NCBI GenBank assembly: GCA_025363295.1
Contig: JANYEC010000085.1
Location: 1-64,000, forward strand
Reading direction: 5' to 3'
Origin: Akkermansiaceae bacterium
Lineage (GTDB): Bacteria > Verrucomicrobiota > Verrucomicrobiia > Verrucomicrobiales > Akkermansiaceae
DNA length: 64,000 nt
Under the pieces are notes generated by a model, which was not told the DNA's origin, did no database searches, and saw nothing but the letters and a program-made list of their open reading frames with translations. A program made the translations under genes and the position numbers. Shown piece by piece: positions 42,125-51,803 of the stretch. Position 1 is the stretch's first letter. Each line of letters begins with the position of its first letter.

Positions 42125-43625
42125 CGATACTGTTATTAGAGGGTTGAAAATCGAGCATGACTGCGGACTCCAGATTGAAATCCAGTTCCCCGGCGCACGG
42201 GTGGAGAATTTTTATCGCAGATGAAGTTCCTGATAGTGGACGCCCAGTGACTTGCCCCAGCGGACTGAGACGTATCACGATATTGTCCGCAGGCTCTTCC
42301 GTTTTACTAGCCAGTCGATTGCGGGCGAAGCGGATCTCAGCAATGTCGTCGAGTGGAAATTGGAATTCTCCATGTTTAGTTTCCAACAGAATTTTCCCAT
42401 CGTTGAGTGATTTCACATTTCCAGAAAAACGGTCCACCCCGTTGGAAAGAAGCACAATATCCTGGTCGTCCACTTGAAGGCTCCGGGCTGAGTCTGGCAT
42501 GCCATTCCACTCGGCCACCATCACGTCCGATAATCTAACTGGCGAGTTCTCCGACTGCACGATGAAGCCGAAGCCCGACCCTTTGGTGGACAGCGCTGGC
42601 ATCGCGGCACCACCCTCGCCGCCATCCGTCCACTGCGCGGCGAATTCATCATTGATAAAAAGCGAGATTTGGCCGGTGTTCCGATTACTACGGATTTCCA
42701 TCGTCGCATTCCCGGAATCACTGAGTCTGACATTGTTAGCATTCACCAAAACCCTTCCGATACTCGCAACGCCATCACCATTCACTGAAGTCCGATAGAG
42801 CATCAGGTGGCTGGAAAAAATATGTAACACATAGCTATTGCCAAAAATAATGGGCAACAACGCGGAATCACCCGACCCAAACTTCACAGCCTTTCCCGCG
42901 CCATCATTTCCTAAATCGCCTGCTTCCTTGCCGGGCTTGGGCTGGGCGAAGTCCGCGTGAAAACCAATCGCGATGGAGAGACGGTTTTTCCAAGCCAGTT
43001 CGAAACGCAGGATCGCGCGGTCTGGCATGACGTCCTTGCGCAGGATCGCAGTGCCAGACAGCTTACTTTGCCAATACCATGCGGAACCTGAAAATCTCCA
43101 TCGCCCCGGCATATCCTTTGCATCGCCTTCCTTCTTCCCCGAATCGGGAGCAGGATCCACAAAAGCGTTAGGAAAGGAGGCGTTCGCCATCTGCCACTCG
43201 TCTTCCACGAATGGCCCGTGATACTGAATACGCCCACCTAACGGGCTGGGTGCCAGCATCGCTACTTGATTGCGGGGAATTCGCACGACTCCGGCATACG
43301 ACGTATCAAGGGTGACCGTCTCATCGTCGAGTTTGCGGATGATCCCCGGCACACGGTCACCATCGACGAGAGCCACGTGCGAAAGCGATGTTAGGGATTT
43401 TAAAGCTCTCCCCCCATGCAGCACGATGTGGCGGATGCGGGACGGTTTAAAATCAACAGGTATAGTTAGATCCTCCCGTTGCCAGATCGCCTGCGGGCCG
43501 GATTTGAAGCCGAGATAGGTTCCGTGGAGTTGATCTCCATTCGTAAAACGCAACAAGTCGGATGGCTCGGCTGCCATTAACCCGACCAAGCCGGATAGCC
43601 ATGAGATGGAAAGTTTTCGAATCAT
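42102..43625 (-). CDS. Secreted protein, paralog C
   Basis: LLRFTNGDQLHGTYLGF; IQYHGPFVEDEWQM; ATMEIRSNRNTGQISLFINDEFAAQW; PVRLSDVMVAEWNG. Confidence 0.85.
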   Translation of the reverse strand: MIRKLSISWLSGLVGLMAAEPSDLLRFTNGDQLHGTYLGFKSGPQAIWQREDLTIPVDFKPSRIRHIVLHGGRALKSLTSLSHVALVDGDRVPGIIRKLDDETVTLDTSYAGVVRIPRNQVAMLAPSPLGGRIQYHGPFVEDEWQMANASFPNAFVDPAPDSGKKEGDAKDMPGRWRFSGSAWYWQSKLSGTAILRKDVMPDRAILRFELAWKNRLSIAIGFHADFAQPKPGKEAGDLGNDGAGKAVKFGSGDSALLPIIFGNSYVLHIFSSHLMLYRTSVNGDGVASIGRVLVNANNVRLSDSGNATMEIRSNRNTGQISLFINDEFAAQWTDGGEGGAAMPALSTKGSGFGFIVQSENSPVRLSDVMVAEWNGMPDSARSLQVDDQDIVLLSNGVDRFSGNVKSLNDGKILLETKHGEFQFPLDDIAEIRFARNRLASKTEEPADNIVIRLSPLGQVTGRPLSGTSSAIKILHPCAGELDFNLESAVMLDFQPSNNSIDDWNADF

Positions 43626-44623
43626 TTCTCGTAGATCGGCAGGTAGCGAAAATTCAGCGCCAATGATAGAAGTGCTCCCGCAGTGTTGAATGAAGCCCCT
43701 TGATTTCCCGGAAAAGAACCATCTGATAGCTGGATCGTGGAAAGGTAACGAATGTTACGTGCATTCCATTCCTTCCATGTCGTCTCATCCGCGTGGAACA
43801 GGGCCTGAGACATATAATATTCGTAATAGTAAGGATAATAACGGTCTCGATAATCGAGATTCTTTTTTAAGTAAGCCAGACTGGACTGATAGGATTTTGA
43901 ATCCGTCTCCTTGGCCAAGGACAAACAAAGCGTACCAACGGCCGTTAGCGTCGCCTTGCCGCCAGAGGAAGATGTATAACCGTATGACCCATCGGCACCG
44001 CGGCAACTCGCAAGAAAGGATAGGCCTTTTTTGATCGCTTCGTCGGGGACGCCGATTCCGGCGTTTCTCGCAGCAAACAAAGTGACCATCTGACAACCTG
44101 TGACGGTCGTGTCTGCATCGCGACTGTCTGGCGTGTATCGCCAGGCACCGAAACGGTTCTTCTTTTGCGAACTTAGAATCAGCTCGACCGCGTGCTTCAG
44201 TGCGGGCGCGATCTTTGGGTTATCCACCATGCCATAGGATTCTGCCAATGCTTTCGTGGCGAATGCGTGGTTATACATGCTGGAGCCAATATAGCCATTC
44301 GAGGCGTTCTGTTGGCTTAGAATATAATCTATTCCAGAGCGGATCGTTTTCGCGTAGGGACCGTTGTTAGGATCTTCACCGTGGGCGAGAATGGATGCGA
44401 CGCATAGACCCACCACCCCCGGCTCCGTTCCCACACTGTCATTCCAGTTGCCTTTTTCATTTTGGGTTCGGAGGAGGAATTGCAGCCCGCGCTCATAGAT
44501 CAATTCCGCTTGGGCAGGCACAGCATCCTCTTGGCGGCCTGGCACATCTTGAGCCACCACGGCACCTGCGAAAACGCCGAGCAAAGCAAGCAAGCAAACC
44601 CGTAAATGAGCGTGATATGACAT
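43622..44623 (-). CDS. Prenyltransferase/squalene-cyclase-like alpha-alpha toroid repeat protein, exported
   Basis: GLQFLLRTQNEKGNWNDSVGTEPGVVGLCVASIL, GIDYILSQQNASNGYIGSSMYNHAFATKAL, GLSFLASCRGADGSYGYTSSSGGKATLTAVGTLCLSLA; signal peptide. Confidence 0.85.
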   Translation of the reverse strand: MSYHAHLRVCLLALLGVFAGAVVAQDVPGRQEDAVPAQAELIYERGLQFLLRTQNEKGNWNDSVGTEPGVVGLCVASILAHGEDPNNGPYAKTIRSGIDYILSQQNASNGYIGSSMYNHAFATKALAESYGMVDNPKIAPALKHAVELILSSQKKNRFGAWRYTPDSRDADTTVTGCQMVTLFAARNAGIGVPDEAIKKGLSFLASCRGADGSYGYTSSSGGKATLTAVGTLCLSLAKETDSKSYQSSLAYLKKNLDYRDRYYPYYYEYYMSQALFHADETTWKEWNARNIRYLSTIQLSDGSFPGNQGASFNTAGALLSLALNFRYLPIYEK

Positions 44624-44637
44624 CGTTTGGCTTTCTG

Positions 44638-45267
44638 TTATTTGATCTTTTGTTCAGCGCCTCGGTTGTAGGCATCGAGAGCACCTCTAAATTCTTCGGG
44701 GAGCGAATGACCCGCAAGGCCGGCAGCTTTCGGCACGCGCCGGGCTTCGCTTTTACCGCCAGCTTGACCACCCGTTAGATCGTTAGGAGTATCAGATAAG
44801 CCGGAAACACCGCCGCCATTTCCCTTGTCGCTGGGCTTATCACCCTTGCCCTTACCCGGTTGATCGCCTTCCGGCTTTTTCCCCATCATCCGCTCCATCA
44901 TATCCATCATGGCGCTACCGGAATCACCCTCACCCCCTTGTTTCTTCTTTTCCTTGGCCGCCGCATGGATCTTTTCGATGATCTCTGTCTGTGCGGCGAT
45001 GGTGTCGCCACCCGTGTCGCTTTTCGCTAATCGGTCAGTGGCTTCGTCCATGATTTTTTCAACATCATTGAGAAGCTCGATGACCTGTGGTGTGGTTTGT
45101 TCGATGGTAAGCTGCTGAACATCCGCAGACAGTTCGTCTTGTTTGTCAGCAACTTTGGTGGAGCCATCGGTGTGTTTCGCCTCCTTGTCAACGAGAGGCA
45201 CGTCGTCGCCTAACACTAACTGACACGCGAGAAGCAGCAGCGCGGTGATTCGAAGTTGAGACCTCAT
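44638..45267 (-). CDS. Small exported protein, unknown function
   Basis: Signal peptide (ALLLLACQLVLG), charged/Gly-rich; ATGA overlap with 45264. Confidence 0.75.
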   Translation of the reverse strand: MRSQLRITALLLLACQLVLGDDVPLVDKEAKHTDGSTKVADKQDELSADVQQLTIEQTTPQVIELLNDVEKIMDEATDRLAKSDTGGDTIAAQTEIIEKIHAAAKEKKKQGGEGDSGSAMMDMMERMMGKKPEGDQPGKGKGDKPSDKGNGGGVSGLSDTPNDLTGGQAGGKSEARRVPKAAGLAGHSLPEEFRGALDAYNRGAEQKIK

Positions 45268-47960
45268 GGCTTTTCGGGGGTGTCAGGGGTTTCTTCAAAC
45301 TTGCGGTGAAGTTGCTCAAGCGCGCGAGTCTGGGCGCGGATGTCCTGCTCCTGTTGAATCAGCTTCATGACCCGCAGCATAAATTCAAAATCCTCGTCTT
45401 CCGGACTGGCTCCGCCACCGTCACCACCACCGCCACCCGCATCATTGTCGTTCTCACCTTCAAGTTTTTTCGCCCATTCGCTGAGTTTATCCGCCCATTT
45501 TTTCACGCCTTCGGTGGCGGTGAATGATTTGTTAGACGTCAATAACATGCGGACTTCTTCCAGCTCGATATCGATGCGGGAGTCCTTCATTTCATCCATG
45601 ATTTGTTTAAATGATTCCGTCTGGGTGCGGGCGAAGTAATGGGCCAGATCTTCCTGAATCCAGCGCACATCGGACGCGGTGTTGAGCTGCTGACTGGTGG
45701 CTTCATTGAGACGGCGCACATCCGAGGGATCGAGTTTCGCAGTCTTTGCGCCGAGAATCCGATCATACGCATCCACCAATGAACTGGCGATGCCGGTTTC
45801 CTCACCCGCCGCTTTTTTCAAACGATTCACAAAAGTGCCTGCTTCAAACTGGCGGTTCGCCTCGTTCGCTTTGTCGATGGCCTTCTGCATTTTCTCGATG
45901 ACCTTCTTTTGTTCCTCCACAGCCTGCGCCACGTCCTTCTGGGCTTTGTCCGGCGTGTTCGACTGCTCTCGCGAATCCCCAAGTTTTTGCTGCACCTTTG
46001 GAACGTCTTTTTCGCTGAGTTCCTGCATTGACTTCAGCGACTCCGCCATTTTTTTGAGAGTGTTTTTCTCAATGTCGCCGTTGCGCGTGGCGTCTTTCAT
46101 CAGATCTTCCATCCGCCTCGTTAGGTCATCGATCCGTCGCTTAGTTTCGGACTCCGCCTGATTCTGGGTTTCGAGACGATTTTTACTTTCGTCTTTCTGC
46201 AGTTCCTCACCGCTTAGTTTTTCGAGGCGTTGATTCTCATCTAACAACTCAAGCTCGTGACGCGCGAGATCTTCGAATTCGGTAATATTGCGATCAAACT
46301 TGCTCTTGAGCATTTGCGCATGCTCATCGCGAGTGAGCACATAAAGAATCACTGGTTCCGAATACACACGACCACGATTCGGAAAATAATCCTCACTGTA
46401 GGCACGAAGCGTGATTTTCTGCGGCTTAATCCCAAATGCAGCGGGAGAAAATGATGCGGGCTTGAGAATCCGACGTTGCTCGGCGGAGCCCTCGGCAAGT
46501 TTCATCTCACCCTTTGCGAGGGTCTCATCCGTGAGGCGGGTGAATTCGCCGCTCCATTCTAGGCCACTTTGTTTCACGCCGAAATCGTCTTCAGCGAGGA
46601 CTTCAAAATCCACCGTCTCCTCGGGCAGCATGACTTTTTGACGGTCCATTCCTTGAAGATAACAAGTCGGTGCTGCGTCGCGAAGTGCATCGACCCGCAA
46701 ACGAAAGCCCCCTTCGCCCACGAGACCTAACTGGTCAGTCCACTCGAAGGGGATTTCAAACGGAACCGTGCCCACTTCCATCACCGGCGTTTTGGCGACC
46801 GATCCTGATAGAGTGAGAGAACCTTGGAGCGGCTTGAAGTCGGGTGCGTCCTTGGTTTCCTCGATCACTTGTCCGCGGGTGGGGCCGAAAGACGCGCGAT
46901 CCAAGGGGCGATTAGTCGTTAGATCAATCCGCACCTTGCTACCTTCTACCGCGCTTAGCACACCAGTATTGAGATCGAGAGTCTTTTCCGGTATTCCGAG
47001 ATACGCGGGTGGCGTCACCACGGCGGCGACTGATTCGATGCTTGGTCGTGGCATCGGCTCGACCCGGACTTCATGCCGCAAATCGCCGATTTTAAAAACG
47101 AGCGTGCCCGGATCCTGCTGACCGGGAAACATGAAATGGTAGGTGTTATTTTCCAAACGCGTGGCCACTTCCGCTTGTAAACCATAGCGACCGCTGGCCG
47201 TCGCCGGGCGCTGCTCAGATTCCTTCGCGAGGCGGAGTGAAATTTCAAACGCTTCGCCAAAAGCCACCGCCCGATAGTGTGGAGGGTTGTCGAGCTTGGT
47301 GAAGGTGTAGCGCTCGGTTTTCGAAAGCGGCATTAGCCAACGCTGCAATGCATTGAAGCCTGCGCGTGGTGTTAGAATGAAAGCCGTTGCCGTGATGCCT
47401 GCCAGACCCAGCGCCGCCAATGCCCACCTTCGATGCCGCTGCGGAGGTAGGGCATCATCAAATTTCCTGCGACCCGCTTCCACCGCGACTGCCTCCATCG
47501 CCGCCTCACGCAGGCGCGGGGAAAGTGAATCCGAACTGCCCTGCTGATCTTGCAGCTCGATGACACCTAACAATCTATCACCAAGCCCCGGATAACGTTT
47601 AGCGATCAGCCGCGCGAGCTGTTCTTCCCGTCGCTGCCGCCACACCCAACGGTGCAACCAATAAGGCGCGAACAGTCCGAAAAGAGAAATGCCACCTAGC
47701 AGAATCCCCATGCGGACCAGTGCAGGTGTTGGAAAAATACGATCCAAACCGTAAACGAGAAGAAATGATAGCAGCAGCCCGATCACCCCTGCGGCGATCG
47801 CCTCCATGATTTTCACCCACCATAAGTGACGCCGAAAATCATCCAACTGAAGCCGTAGGGCTTCGGGAATGACCGCTTTAGGTGTAGCTGGAATGGGCGG
47901 CAGTGACATTTGAGAAATTGACCAAACTCCGGTGCGGCGGCGAAAGAAGGAAGCTCCCAA
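45264..47960 (-). CDS. Large membrane-anchored coiled-coil protein (DUF4175-like); true start probably at MSLPPIPATP
   Basis: Two N-terminal TM segments (IMEAIAAGVIGLLLSFLLVYGL, LGGISLFGLFAPYWL), one at WALAALGLAGITATAFIL, long charged coiled coil. Confidence 0.82.
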   Translation of the reverse strand: MGASFFRRRTGVWSISQMSLPPIPATPKAVIPEALRLQLDDFRRHLWWVKIMEAIAAGVIGLLLSFLLVYGLDRIFPTPALVRMGILLGGISLFGLFAPYWLHRWVWRQRREEQLARLIAKRYPGLGDRLLGVIELQDQQGSSDSLSPRLREAAMEAVAVEAGRRKFDDALPPQRHRRWALAALGLAGITATAFILTPRAGFNALQRWLMPLSKTERYTFTKLDNPPHYRAVAFGEAFEISLRLAKESEQRPATASGRYGLQAEVATRLENNTYHFMFPGQQDPGTLVFKIGDLRHEVRVEPMPRPSIESVAAVVTPPAYLGIPEKTLDLNTGVLSAVEGSKVRIDLTTNRPLDRASFGPTRGQVIEETKDAPDFKPLQGSLTLSGSVAKTPVMEVGTVPFEIPFEWTDQLGLVGEGGFRLRVDALRDAAPTCYLQGMDRQKVMLPEETVDFEVLAEDDFGVKQSGLEWSGEFTRLTDETLAKGEMKLAEGSAEQRRILKPASFSPAAFGIKPQKITLRAYSEDYFPNRGRVYSEPVILYVLTRDEHAQMLKSKFDRNITEFEDLARHELELLDENQRLEKLSGEELQKDESKNRLETQNQAESETKRRIDDLTRRMEDLMKDATRNGDIEKNTLKKMAESLKSMQELSEKDVPKVQQKLGDSREQSNTPDKAQKDVAQAVEEQKKVIEKMQKAIDKANEANRQFEAGTFVNRLKKAAGEETGIASSLVDAYDRILGAKTAKLDPSDVRRLNEATSQQLNTASDVRWIQEDLAHYFARTQTESFKQIMDEMKDSRIDIELEEVRMLLTSNKSFTATEGVKKWADKLSEWAKKLEGENDNDAGGGGGDGGGASPEDEDFEFMLRVMKLIQQEQDIRAQTRALEQLHRKFEETPDTPEKP

Positions 47961-48048
47961 AAGAATCCCGGTAGTTCCAGCGTATTATCGCCGCGTTCGG
48001 CGGTTTTCACAAGACACTTTGTCTCGCGCTCAGAATTTCATAAACCAT

Positions 48049-48984
48049 TCATTCTGCGCCCCTCGCGACGAGCCGCTCCCGAATCCTTTGCAGCAACTCC
48101 GCGGTATGCGGCATCGCCACTCCGGATGCCTGCCCGCGTCGCAGCGGTTCGGCCCAGATCGGCGCCACTTCCACTTCCCGTCCCTCCACAAAGTCGATCA
48201 TGCTGGAGGTCCGATAAGCTCCCATTGGCCGGGTGCGCTCGATGTTGGAATGAATCAACTCGTCCTCCAAATCAAGGCCCTGCACTCTTGCCGCTTGCAC
48301 GACTTCCGTCATCAAAATGCGAATCTCGTTTTCCAAATTGCTGTCCGCCAGCAAAACGTCCGTTGTCACGCCGCCTTCTGCGACTGATAGACCATTGAAC
48401 GGAATGTTCCAAATCAACTTTTCCCATTGGGATTTGCGAAGATTTTCCACAGCAACTGCCTGAATCTTCGCGGCTTGGAAGCGTTTTGCCAATTCTGCCG
48501 CCCGCCCTTGTTTGCCCTTGCTCCACTCGCCGATGGAGATGCGTCCGCCGCCTGAATGGCTAACAAGACCGGCAGAAATTCGGTTGATGCACACGAAACA
48601 TAAGCCACCGAGGACGCGCTCTTTCCCCACAATTTCTGCGATGCTCTCACAGTTTCCTAAACCATTCTGCAACGTGAGCACCTGTGTTTTCTCATGCAGA
48701 AGCGGTGGTAAAACCTCGCCGAGCTGATCATTCGCGGTCGCCTTCCACGCGATGATGACCAAATCCACCGGCCCGATTTCGCTGGCCGTGCGATAGGCCT
48801 TCAATTCCGGAAATTCAAAATCCCCATCGATGCTCCGAACCTTCAAACCGTGCTCTGAAATCGCCTCGAAATCCGAGCGGATCAGAAACCGAACGTCTTC
48901 AGCCGCTGCCGCCAGGCGACTTCCGTAATAAAGCCCGATCGCGCCGGACCCGACAATTGCCACGCTTTGGAATGTCCAACTCAC
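48049..48984 (-). CDS. panE: 2-dehydropantoate 2-reductase (ketopantoate reductase)
   Basis: VAIVGSGAIGLYYGSRLAAA, LQNGLGNCESIAEIVGKERVLGGLCFV, WEKLIWNIPFNGLS. Confidence 0.93.
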   Translation of the reverse strand: MSWTFQSVAIVGSGAIGLYYGSRLAAAAEDVRFLIRSDFEAISEHGLKVRSIDGDFEFPELKAYRTASEIGPVDLVIIAWKATANDQLGEVLPPLLHEKTQVLTLQNGLGNCESIAEIVGKERVLGGLCFVCINRISAGLVSHSGGGRISIGEWSKGKQGRAAELAKRFQAAKIQAVAVENLRKSQWEKLIWNIPFNGLSVAEGGVTTDVLLADSNLENEIRILMTEVVQAARVQGLDLEDELIHSNIERTRPMGAYRTSSMIDFVEGREVEVAPIWAEPLRRGQASGVAMPHTAELLQRIRERLVARGAE

Positions 48985-48993
48985 TTCGGAAAA

Positions 48994-50046
48994 TCAGTCC
49001 TCTTTGAAGCCCTCAGCGCGACGTAAGTCAATGCAACGAGTCAGCCACTGGACTAGCTTTTCAGCCTCTTCAGACTCATTGCGCATCGAAGTGAGTGCGG
49101 CCCAATCGAGATGCGGTCGTGATTTGGGTGCGGAAATCCGGTTGAACTCGAGCCTTGCCATAATCGCCTCTGTTTCGCGCGGATGGGCATTCAAAATATT
49201 TGCTGGGCGCGGCAGATCCTCAAGCGCCTCTTCGGTTAGGCCGAACGAGGTCACACCCACGCCGAAAGTGGCACTCAAACGGCGGAGTCCGTCAGCCAGC
49301 GCTTCATCCTCAATCGGGGCGGCATAAATCAGTTCACCTCCTTGCGCCCACATCGAAACTGCGAGCGTTTGGAAAAAGTCCTCACGGTAAGTTTGCAAGG
49401 AGGGCTGGATTCTCAAGCGCGCCGCATGCAGGCGGAATGGCGCGATTCCCAGACGCTGCTTGAAGGCGAGCATCGTCTCATCTAACGACATTTCCTCATC
49501 CGGCGAGCCACCTGTTTCCCAATCGACTAACACAATCTCAGGATATTTCCATAAGTTACTAACTGGCGAGTCCTTGCCGAATGCCTGACGGAAAGCAAAA
49601 GGAAAGCGGCCATTGATTTCAAAATAACGCGTGACCACCGCACGGAATTTTCGGATCCGCAGCATCGCCCCGTCCACCATGTCGGAATCCGCGTAGGTGA
49701 GATCATCGAGGCGTCCTTGAGTGAGCGCTAACAGTTCCTGCGCCCCTGATAGAGCAGGCAGCGGCGCACTCCGGCGATAGTATCCTTGGCCTTTTTCCAC
49801 CTTCGCAATCGGCGAGGCCGGGTCGCAGGACATGATCGAAAAATGATAGCGGAGCGACGCATCGGAATAGTTCCCGGTCAGTTGCAAGCGTGTCAGACGG
49901 ATCAATTCGGTTCCTTTGATGGAATCCGCAGGATTCCCCGGCAAAAGGGAGGGAAGGATGTCTGATAGCTGCTTTCTGAGACTCATGGGGGCGATAAACG
50001 AAGGTTGCGTTGTGAGCATCCAATTCTCCCTCCACCCGATCATCAA
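48994..50046 (-). CDS. Uncharacterised protein with possible N-terminal winged-helix region
   Basis: Long ORF. LRKQLSDILPSLLPGNPADSIKGTELIRLTRLQL...DASLRYHFSIM looks like a DNA-binding N-terminus. C-terminal family not recognised. Confidence 0.7.
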   Translation of the reverse strand: MMIGWRENWMLTTQPSFIAPMSLRKQLSDILPSLLPGNPADSIKGTELIRLTRLQLTGNYSDASLRYHFSIMSCDPASPIAKVEKGQGYYRRSAPLPALSGAQELLALTQGRLDDLTYADSDMVDGAMLRIRKFRAVVTRYFEINGRFPFAFRQAFGKDSPVSNLWKYPEIVLVDWETGGSPDEEMSLDETMLAFKQRLGIAPFRLHAARLRIQPSLQTYREDFFQTLAVSMWAQGGELIYAAPIEDEALADGLRRLSATFGVGVTSFGLTEEALEDLPRPANILNAHPRETEAIMARLEFNRISAPKSRPHLDWAALTSMRNESEEAEKLVQWLTRCIDLRRAEGFKED

Positions 50047-50151
50047 GCCCCAAAAAAGCAGATTTTAAAAATTAACCGTCGCGACTGACGCTTTTTTGAA
50101 GGAAATCGCAGTGAAGCTTGTCCAATCCCGCGATTCCACCATCCTAAGACC

Positions 50152-50871
50152 ATGAATTTCAAATCAGTTATCACTGTGGCGGCACTCGTTTGCAGCGCCC
50201 AGGCCCAACAGCCCGACGCCAACGCCATCCTCCGAGGCGCTCGAATGTCCGCCACCCTCACCCAGCTGGACAAAAGTGAACCCCTCAATGGTAATCTCTC
50301 TAAAAACGGCAAAAAAAGCCCTATCGCCCTCTTTTTAGATGGCAAAAACATCCAGTTCCAATTTAACGAAAACAACGCTTGGCGTGTTTTCCACATGCGT
50401 CTCTCCGATGACAAATATGACCTTTTCGAGATGAGCAACGGCAAGACGCAGGACTTCCCCGCCGAAAAAATCTCCCAGCCCATCGCTGGCACCGATCTCA
50501 CCTACGAAGACCTCGCGCTACGCTTTTTCTACTGGCCGAACCCTAAATTCGAAAGCAACGAAGACGTTGGCGGCCAACCCTGTTATAAACTCCGCATCGA
50601 TAAACCCAAAGGCAGCCCCGGCAAATACGAGGTCGTCTATGTCTGGGTCCACACCAAGTTCGGTGCCTTCATGCAAATCCGTGGCCACGACAAAAACGGT
50701 GGACTGGTGAAGGAGTTTCAAGTCGAGGACGTCATGCCTATCGCCGACAACGTCTGGACCTTGAAAAAAATGCAGGTCGCCACCTGCGATCCTGCCACCG
50801 GCCGCCGCATCTCCATCACCGACGTCACCTTCGACGCCCCGAAAAAAATCGCCCCCCGCGGCCTGCACTAA
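50152..50871 (+). CDS. Outer-membrane lipoprotein-sorting-protein-like (LolA-type fold) exported protein
   Basis: Signal peptide MNFKSVITVAALVCSAQAQ; YEDLALRFFYWPNPKFESNEDVGGQPCYKLRI; VWTLKKMQV. Confidence 0.78.
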   Translation: MNFKSVITVAALVCSAQAQQPDANAILRGARMSATLTQLDKSEPLNGNLSKNGKKSPIALFLDGKNIQFQFNENNAWRVFHMRLSDDKYDLFEMSNGKTQDFPAEKISQPIAGTDLTYEDLALRFFYWPNPKFESNEDVGGQPCYKLRIDKPKGSPGKYEVVYVWVHTKFGAFMQIRGHDKNGGLVKEFQVEDVMPIADNVWTLKKMQVATCDPATGRRISITDVTFDAPKKIAPRGLH

Positions 50872-50907
50872 TCCACTGTAGCGGTCGCAGATACGCCGCC
50901 ACAACCC

Positions 50908-51699
50908 ATGTGGACCGACTCCCACAACCATTTGCAGTCCCCGCGCCTCGGAGATCCCGCGCCGATCATCGCCGCCATGCGCGCCGCCGGCATCTCCCGT
51001 TGCATCGTCAACGCCACTCGTGAAGACGATTGGAAAAACGTCGCAAACCTCGCCGCCAGCCACCCGGATTTCATCCTCCCGGCATTCGGCATCCACCCTT
51101 GGCATGCCCACACTGCTAGATTTGGATGGCAGGCAAGGCTCCGGGACTTGCTAGAAAAACATCCTCACGCCTCCATGGGTGAGTGCGGGTTGGACACTTG
51201 GGTTTCGGAGCCCCCGTTAGAAATCCAGCGGCCCATTTTCCTCGACCAACTCCGCCTCGCTCGCGATCTGGATCGCCCGATCACTCTCCACTGCCTGAAA
51301 GCATGGGGAGCGCTTTTCGAGGCTTTTGTGGAAGCTCCCCCACCCTCTCGTTTCGTCATGCACTCGTTCAGCGGCTCCATCGAGATCGCTCGGCGTCTAA
51401 TTCCCATGGGCGCATATTTTTCGTTCTCCGGCTATTTACTCCATCCAAGAAAATCCGCCGTGCTCGATGTCTACCGCCAACTCCCGCCAGACCAAATTCT
51501 GTTAGAAACCGACGCCCCGGATATGCTCCCGCCACTGGAAATCATCACCCATTCTCTACCGGAAAATCTCAACCACCCGGCCAACCACCCGGCCAATCTC
51601 CCCGCCATCGGCCACGCACTGGCGCAAGCTCTCGCAATCCATCCCGATGACCTAGCAGAGCTCACCCGTGAAAACGCCAAACGCTGCTTCGGCTTCTGA
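50908..51699 (+). CDS. TatD family hydrolase
   Basis: MWTDSHNHLQSPR, FGIHPWHA, GECGLD, ITLHCLKAWG, MHSFSGS, LLETDAPDMLP. Confidence 0.93.
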   Translation: MWTDSHNHLQSPRLGDPAPIIAAMRAAGISRCIVNATREDDWKNVANLAASHPDFILPAFGIHPWHAHTARFGWQARLRDLLEKHPHASMGECGLDTWVSEPPLEIQRPIFLDQLRLARDLDRPITLHCLKAWGALFEAFVEAPPPSRFVMHSFSGSIEIARRLIPMGAYFSFSGYLLHPRKSAVLDVYRQLPPDQILLETDAPDMLPPLEIITHSLPENLNHPANHPANLPAIGHALAQALAIHPDDLAELTRENAKRCFGF

Positions 51700-51731
51700 T
51701 CGAGATGCATCATTCTACTCATCTCTTTGAT

Positions 51732-51763
51732 GATCTGCGTGAATCTGCGTCCGTCTGCGGTTC
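51732..51763 (-). repeat. CGCAGATN-type dispersed repeat, copy 1
   Basis: Minus strand gaaccgcagacggacgcagattcacgcagatc. Confidence 0.6.
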
Positions 51764-51803
51764 GATTCTTTTTCTAAGTTGAATCGTGTTGCTATGATCC
51801 GAT

